This document shows, in pieces, positions 59,332 to 64,000 of a stretch of DNA of 64,000 nucleotides. Source of the stretch: Actinoplanes missouriensis 431 (GTDB lineage Bacteria > Actinomycetota > Actinomycetes > Mycobacteriales > Micromonosporaceae); NCBI RefSeq assembly GCF_000284295.1, contig NC_017093.1, positions 7,626,001 through 7,690,000 of the forward strand. Reading direction: 5' to 3'. Numbering within the stretch: the first letter of the stretch is position 1; each line of letters begins with the position of its first letter. Under the pieces are notes generated by a model. The model saw only the letters and a list, made by a program, of their open reading frames with translations. It had not been told where the DNA came from and ran no database searches. The translations under genes and the position numbers were made by a program.

Positions 59332-60786
59332 TCAGAGGTCCGCGGGGGCGGCCAGCCTGCCGACCACGGCGGTGGCGGCGGCGACCTGCGGCGAGACCAG
59401 GTGGGTGCGGCCACCCTTGCCCTGCCGGCCCTCGAAGTTGCGGTTGGAGGTCGAGGCGGCACGCTGGCCGGGGCTGAGCGTGTCCGGGTTCATACCGAGA
59501 CACATCGAGCAGCCGGCGAAGCGCCACTCGGCGCCCGCCTCCTTGAAGATCTGGTCGAGGCCCTCGGCCTCGGCCTGCTCGCGCACCTGGTACGAGCCCG
59601 GGACGATCATCATCCGGACGCCCTCGTGCACCTTGTGACCGCGGATCACCTCGGCCGCCGCGCGCAGGTCCTCGAGCCGGCCGTTGGTGCAGGAACCGAC
59701 GAAGACCACGTCCACCGGGACCTCGCGGAACGGGGTGCCAGGCGTGAGATCCATGTACTCCAGGGCGCGCTCGGCGGCGGACCGCTCGACCTCGTCCAGG
59801 AAGTCCCCGGGGCTCGGCACGACGCTGTCCAACGCGGCGCCCTGACCCGGGTTGGTGCCCCAGGTGATGAACGGGCTGATCGTCGAGGCGTCCAGGATGA
59901 TCTCGGTGTCGTACTCGGCGTCGGCATCGGTGGCGAGGGTCTGCCAGTACGCGACGGCGGCGTCCCAGTCGGCGCCCTTCGGCGCGTGCTCGCGGCCCTT
60001 CAGGTACGCGAACGTGGTCTCGTCCGGCGCGATCATGCCGGCCTTGGCGCCCCACTCGATCGACATGTTGCAGATCGTCATCCGGCCCTCCATGGAGAGC
60101 TTGCGGATGGCCTCACCGCGGTACTCCACGATGTGGCCGTTGCCGCCGCCGGTGCCGGTCTGCGTGATCAGCGCGAGGATCAGGTCCTTCGCGCTCACGC
60201 CGGGGCCGAGCTCTCCGACGACCGTGACGGCCATCGTCTTCGGCTTGGCCTGCGGCAGCGTCTGGGTGGCGAGCACGTGCTCGACCTCGCTGGTGCCGAT
60301 GCCGAAGGCGAGCGCGCCGAACGCGCCGTGGGTGGCGGTGTGCGAGTCGCCGCAGACGATCGTCATGCCCGGCTGGGTGAGACCGAGCTGCGGGCCGATG
60401 ACGTGCACGATGCCCTGGTTCACGTCGCCCAGCGGACGGATCTCGACACCGAACTCGGCGCAGTTCTTCCGCAGCGTCTCGATCTGGGTACGCGAGACGG
60501 TGTCGGCGATCGTGAGCAGCTCGCCGCGGCGGGTGTTGAAGGCGGGATCCGCGTACCCGGTCGGGGTGTTGTGGTCCTCCGTCGCCAGCGTGAGGTCGGT
60601 CCGGCGGACCGGGCGACCGGCCATCCGGAGACCGTCGAACGCCTGCGGGCTGGTGACCTCGTGCAGCAGGTGCAGGTCGATGTAGAGCAGGTCGGGCTCG
60701 CCCTCGGCCGTGCGCACCACGTGGTCATCCCAGACCTTCTCGGCCAGGGTCCTGGGTTTCCCGCTCTGGGGAGTGACTCCCACCAT
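59332..60786 (-). CDS. leuC: 3-isopropylmalate dehydratase large subunit
   Basis: 484 residues, ATG with AGGAT upstream. TLAEKVWDDHVVRTAEGEPD at the start, VCGDSHTATHGAFGALAFGI and VFVGSCTNGRLEDLRAAAEV with the first Fe-S cysteine, and WRFAGCSMCLGMNPDTLSPG with the C-x2-C pair of the 4Fe-4S cluster. It is first gene of leuCD, divergent from an IclR-type regulator as in Streptomyces and Mycobacterium. Confidence 0.97.
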   Translation of the reverse strand: MVGVTPQSGKPRTLAEKVWDDHVVRTAEGEPDLLYIDLHLLHEVTSPQAFDGLRMAGRPVRRTDLTLATEDHNTPTGYADPAFNTRRGELLTIADTVSRTQIETLRKNCAEFGVEIRPLGDVNQGIVHVIGPQLGLTQPGMTIVCGDSHTATHGAFGALAFGIGTSEVEHVLATQTLPQAKPKTMAVTVVGELGPGVSAKDLILALITQTGTGGGNGHIVEYRGEAIRKLSMEGRMTICNMSIEWGAKAGMIAPDETTFAYLKGREHAPKGADWDAAVAYWQTLATDADAEYDTEIILDASTISPFITWGTNPGQGAALDSVVPSPGDFLDEVERSAAERALEYMDLTPGTPFREVPVDVVFVGSCTNGRLEDLRAAAEVIRGHKVHEGVRMMIVPGSYQVREQAEAEGLDQIFKEAGAEWRFAGCSMCLGMNPDTLSPGQRAASTSNRNFEGRQGKGGRTHLVSPQVAAATAVVGRLAAPADL

Positions 60787-60799
60787 CTGGACATCCTAA

Positions 60800-60809
60800 A
60801 TTCTGGAAT
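60800..60809. promoter_or_regulatory. Candidate regulator site between leuC and iclR gene
   Basis: ATTCTGGAAT (ATTC-2-GAAT) lies in the 49-bp space between divergent leuC and the IclR gene, which is AT-rich for this genome. IclR regulators beside leuCD (NdgR/AreB in Streptomyces) bind upstream of leuC. Exact site is a guess. Confidence 0.35.
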
Positions 60810-60835
60810 GTATGTTTCGGCTTGTGGGACACAGT

Positions 60836-61522
60836 ATGAGCGGTGTCGGCGTTCTCGACAAGGCGGTCGTCATTCTTGCCGCCTGCGTCGACGGCGCCAG
60901 CCTGGCCGAACTAGTCGAGCGCACGAAGCTGCCGCGGGCAACCGCACATCGCCTGGCACAGGCCCTGGAGATTCATCGGATGCTGGTCCGTGACACCCAG
61001 GGCAGGTGGCGCCCGGGACCCCGTCTGGGCGAGCTGGCGAACGCCGCGCCGGACGTGTTGCTGACCGCCGCGGAGCCCCTGCTGTCCGCATTGCGGGACG
61101 CCACCGGGGAGAGCGCGCAGCTCTACTTGCGCCGCGCCGACGAACGCATCTGCGTGGCCGCCGCGGAGCGTGCGAGTGGTCTTCGCGACACCGTCCCGGT
61201 CGGCTCGGTGCTGCCGATGGTGGCCGGTTCCGCCGCGCAGATCCTGCTCGCGTGGGAGCCGCCGGAGGCGGTCATGCCGCTGCTGCCCCGCTGCAAGTTC
61301 ACCGGCCGCACCCTCGCCGAGGTCCGCCGCCGCGGCTGGGCGCAGAGCGTCGCCGAGCGCGAGCCCGGTGTGGCAAGCGTCTCCGCGCCGATCCGCGACC
61401 GGACCGGCCGGGTGATCGCCTCGATCTCGATAAGCGGTCCGATCGAACGGCTCGGCCGCCGTCCCGGCGAGCGTCACGCGATGGCGGTCGTCCGGGCCGG
61501 CCAGCGGCTCTCAGGCCTGTAA
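60836..61522 (+). CDS. IclR-family regulator (NdgR/AreB type)
   Basis: 228 residues from ATG 60836 (MSGVGVLDKAVVILAACVDG). The winged helix (~15-60) contains LAELVERTKLPRATAHRLAQ, and the IclR ligand domain has VPVGSVLPMVAGSAAQILLA and VSAPIRDRTGRVIASISISG. Divergence from leuCD is the arrangement of Streptomyces NdgR/AreB and Mycobacterium Rv2989, which regulate leucine and other amino-acid genes. An in-frame start at 60812 is possible but less likely. Confidence 0.92.
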   Translation: MSGVGVLDKAVVILAACVDGASLAELVERTKLPRATAHRLAQALEIHRMLVRDTQGRWRPGPRLGELANAAPDVLLTAAEPLLSALRDATGESAQLYLRRADERICVAAAERASGLRDTVPVGSVLPMVAGSAAQILLAWEPPEAVMPLLPRCKFTGRTLAEVRRRGWAQSVAEREPGVASVSAPIRDRTGRVIASISISGPIERLGRRPGERHAMAVVRAGQRLSGL

Positions 61523-61553
61523 TCCATCGATCACCGTCCGATAGGCTGCCGCC

Positions 61554-64000
61554 GTGCGGCTCTTCGGACTCCATGATCGGCTCTTCGGTCGCGAGACTGA
61601 GTGCGCGGTCCTCGACGGCCTCCTCACGGCGGCGCGATCCGGGCACAGCGCGGCCCTGGTGCTGCGCGGCGAGGCCGGCGTGGGCAAGACCACCCTCCTG
61701 CGGTACGCGTTGAGCACCGCGCCCGAGAGCCTGTCCGTCAGCGGTGTCGAGTCCGAGGCCGACTTCCCGTACGCGGGTCTGCACCGGTTGCTGCTCCCGT
61801 TGCTGCGCCGGCGTCACCGGCTGCCGGCCGGTCAGCGCGCCGCCCTGGAGGTGGCCTGCGGTCTCGCCGACGGCCCACCGCCCGATCTCTACCTGGTCAG
61901 CCTCGCGGCGCTCACCCTGATCGCCGCGACGCCCCGGCTCTGCGTCGTCGACGACGTGCAGTGGCTGGACCGGGAATCGGCCCGGGCTCTCGCGTTCGTG
62001 GCCCGGCGGCTGCACGCCGAGGGGGTGGTCCTGCTCTTCGGCAGGCGCCGCACCGAGGAGGAGACGGACGTCTTCGCCGGCGTCGACGTGCTCGAGATCG
62101 AGGGGCTGACCCGGGACGCCGCGATCGCGCTCCTCTCCGACGTGGTCGCCGGCGACCTCGACCTCGTCCTGGCCGAGAACCTCGCGGCGTCCACCGGCGG
62201 CAACCCGCTGGCGCTCACCGACCTCGGCCACGAGCTCACCGGCGACCAGTGGCGCGGCGCCGCTCCGCTGCCCGAGCCGCTGCCGATCGGCAGCCGCCTG
62301 GAGTCGCACTACTCGTCGCAGGTCCGCGGCTATCCGGCGGAGACCCGGACCTGGCTGCTGCTGGCCGCGGCCGGCGCCGGCGGCCGGGACGAGCACCTGC
62401 TCGCCGCGGCCCGGCTCCTCGACGCCGAACCGGAGGACGCGGCGCCCGCCGAGGCCGACCGGCTGATCGCCGGCTCACCCCCGGTGCACTTCAAGCACCC
62501 GCTGGTCCGGTCCGCGGTCTACGGCGACGCGGCGCCGGCGCAGCGCCGGGCCGTGCACGCCGCGCTCGCCGCGGGCACCACCGATCCGGCCGAGGCCGAC
62601 CGGCGCGCCTGGCACCTGGCGGCCGCCACCCCCGCGCCGGACGAGGACGTCGCCGCCGAGCTGGAGCGTCGCGCCGGGCGGGCCGGCGCACGCGGCGGAT
62701 ACAGCGCGCGGGTCACCTTCCTGAACCGGGCCGCCGAGCTCACCCCGGACACCGCCGTCCGCGCCGGGCGGCAGGTGGAGGCGGCCGCCGCGGCGATGAC
62801 CGCCGGCGCGCCGGCCCGGGCCCTGGCGCTGCTGGACACCGTGGACGGTGAGCTGCTGACCGGCCCGGTGCTCGGCTCCGCCCTGCTCACCCGGGCGCTC
62901 GCCACCGTCAACGTGGGCGCGCCGACCGGGCTGCGGGACGCCTCGGAGCTGTGCCTGCGGGCGGCCGCGGCGTTCGGCGACGACCACGCCCGGGCCCGGC
63001 AGGCAGCCGTGCAGGCCGTCGACCACTCCAGCGCCGCCGAGCACCTCGCCTCGATCGACTACACGGTCGTCGCCACCGAGGCGGCCCGGCTGGCCGGCAC
63101 CGACCCGGACGGGCTGGACGGGCTGCTGCTGGCCGGGTACGCGGCGTTCGTCCTGGGCGGATACGAGACCGGCGCCCCGGCGCTGCGCCGCGCGGTCGCC
63201 GCGATCACCGACCCGGCCGTCCCGGACGAGACGCTGCTCCGGAGGTTCGTCGTCGGGATCAACTTCGCCAACCAGCTCTGGGACGACGTCAGCCGGATGC
63301 TGCTGATCGAGCGGGCCGAGAGCGCGGCCCGGCGCACCGGCGCGCTGCACGCGCTCGACCTGGTGCACTTCGTCGGGGCGATGACCGAGGCCACCCTGGG
63401 CCGGCTCAACCACGCCGACCAGCACGACGCGGCCGGGATGCGGACCCGCCGGTCAATCGGTGTGACGGGCGAGCAGGAGCAGGTGTGGCGCCACCCCGAG
63501 CTGGTGGCGTGGCGGGCGCCGGACGGTTTCCGCCAGACCGTGCCGCAGGCGCTCCAGGTCTTCGAGATGCTGCACCTCGGCGGCATGCAGTCGGTCACGC
63601 TGCTCGCCATGGGCGTCCTGGAGAACGCGAGCTGCGACTACCGCGCGGCCCGCGAGGCGCTGCTGCGCATCGTCGACCTGGGCCGGCCCCGGCGGTACGC
63701 CTACGCGCTCCCGGATCTCGTCGAGGCCGCCGTGCGCTCCGGCGACCGGGCCACCGCCACCGCCGCGCACGCCGACCTGACCCTGGCGGCCCGGGCCAGC
63801 GACACACCTCTGGCGCGGGGACTGCTCGCCCGGTGCGACGCGCTGATGAGCGGGCCGGAGCGGGCCGAGCAGCACTACCGGGACGCGATCGAGCTGCTCG
63901 GCGGGACGGCCGGCTACGGCGATCTGGCCCGCGCCCGGCTGCTCTACGGCGAGTGGCTGCGCCGGCGACGACGCCGGCGCGACGCCCGGGATCAGCTCGC
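61554..64000 (+). CDS. Large ATP-binding LuxR-type (LAL) regulator, partial
   Basis: Open from GTG 61554 to the right edge, at least 815 residues. Starts RLFGLHDRLFGRETECAVL. Walker A is LRGEAGVGKTTLLRYAL, the Walker B is LCVVDDVQWLDRESARAL, and AASTGGNPLALTDLGHEL follows, typical of the AAA/STAND ATPase of the LAL family. Then helical repeats run to the edge (LLARCDALMSGPERAEQHYR, then an Arg-rich stretch LRRRRRRDARDQ). The C-terminal LuxR helix-turn-helix is expected just beyond the window. The target is unknown. It begins 31 bp after the IclR gene on the same strand. Confidence 0.9.
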   Translation, partial: MRLFGLHDRLFGRETECAVLDGLLTAARSGHSAALVLRGEAGVGKTTLLRYALSTAPESLSVSGVESEADFPYAGLHRLLLPLLRRRHRLPAGQRAALEVACGLADGPPPDLYLVSLAALTLIAATPRLCVVDDVQWLDRESARALAFVARRLHAEGVVLLFGRRRTEEETDVFAGVDVLEIEGLTRDAAIALLSDVVAGDLDLVLAENLAASTGGNPLALTDLGHELTGDQWRGAAPLPEPLPIGSRLESHYSSQVRGYPAETRTWLLLAAAGAGGRDEHLLAAARLLDAEPEDAAPAEADRLIAGSPPVHFKHPLVRSAVYGDAAPAQRRAVHAALAAGTTDPAEADRRAWHLAAATPAPDEDVAAELERRAGRAGARGGYSARVTFLNRAAELTPDTAVRAGRQVEAAAAAMTAGAPARALALLDTVDGELLTGPVLGSALLTRALATVNVGAPTGLRDASELCLRAAAAFGDDHARARQAAVQAVDHSSAAEHLASIDYTVVATEAARLAGTDPDGLDGLLLAGYAAFVLGGYETGAPALRRAVAAITDPAVPDETLLRRFVVGINFANQLWDDVSRMLLIERAESAARRTGALHALDLVHFVGAMTEATLGRLNHADQHDAAGMRTRRSIGVTGEQEQVWRHPELVAWRAPDGFRQTVPQALQVFEMLHLGGMQSVTLLAMGVLENASCDYRAAREALLRIVDLGRPRRYAYALPDLVEAAVRSGDRATATAAHADLTLAARASDTPLARGLLARCDALMSGPERAEQHYRDAIELLGGTAGYGDLARARLLYGEWLRRRRRRRDARDQL

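Overview
The window is very GC-rich, with dense coding on both strands, many GTG starts, and Arg/Ala/Pro-rich shadow frames. Gene order and content point to an actinobacterium. Synteny such as smc-ftsY, sepIVA-yceD-rpmF-plsX-rnc and ppk-mutT1-hupB-leuDC-iclR, together with the surface-glycan genes, best fits a member of the Micromonosporaceae (Actinoplanes-like). That genus-level guess is an inference. No tRNA, rRNA, insertion sequence, prophage or CRISPR array was recognised.

Layout. (1) 1-12275 is an accessory surface-glycan locus: a cut-off membrane protein, a coiled-coil protein and a two-domain glycosyltransferase in one overlapping operon, two large paralogous GT2-containing glycosyltransferases, a membrane acyltransferase with an SGNH domain, and a membrane-anchored methyltransferase. 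(2) 12349-16515 is the nitrogen operon amtB-glnK-glnD, with a candidate GlnR box upstream. (3) 16542-26498 holds a kinase-fold protein, ftsY, a PhoD-like phosphatase, a DinB-like protein, a lipoprotein, a HAD hydrolase, smc and a small coiled-coil protein. (4) 27079-30631 is a three-gene overlapping operon (PelF-like glycosyltransferase, polytopic membrane protein, compact spherulin-4-type protein) that looks like a reduced Pel-type exopolysaccharide system. (5) 30632-31626 is a gene-free island packed with tandem repeats. (6) 31627-37881 is housekeeping: mutM, a GT-C mannosyltransferase-like protein, rnc, plsX, rpmF, yceD, sepIVA, coaD and rsmD. (7) 38194-40629 is a tandem pair of LPXTG surface proteins. 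(8) 40684-53130 carries recG, a FakA-like kinase, rpmB, a GNAT protein, thiL, an Lrp-type domain, a DUF3515 protein, ddl, a phosphatase-fold protein lacking its catalytic cysteine, a PLP lyase, gpsA and plsC. (9) 53157-64000 carries cofC/fbiD, a cold-shock-like protein, ppk, a NUDIX-SixA fusion, an HU protein with a long Lys/Ala tail, leuDC, an IclR regulator and the start of a large LuxR-type ATPase regulator cut by the right edge.

Many neighbouring genes overlap by 4 bp (ATGA or GTGA), which implies tight translational coupling. Intergenic spaces hold long perfect hairpins that are probably terminators, and several minisatellite-like repeats. The most notable parts are the glycan locus at the left end, the mini-Pel-like operon with the repeat island behind it, the paired LPXTG proteins, and a possible leader mini-ORF coupled to the PhoD-like gene.
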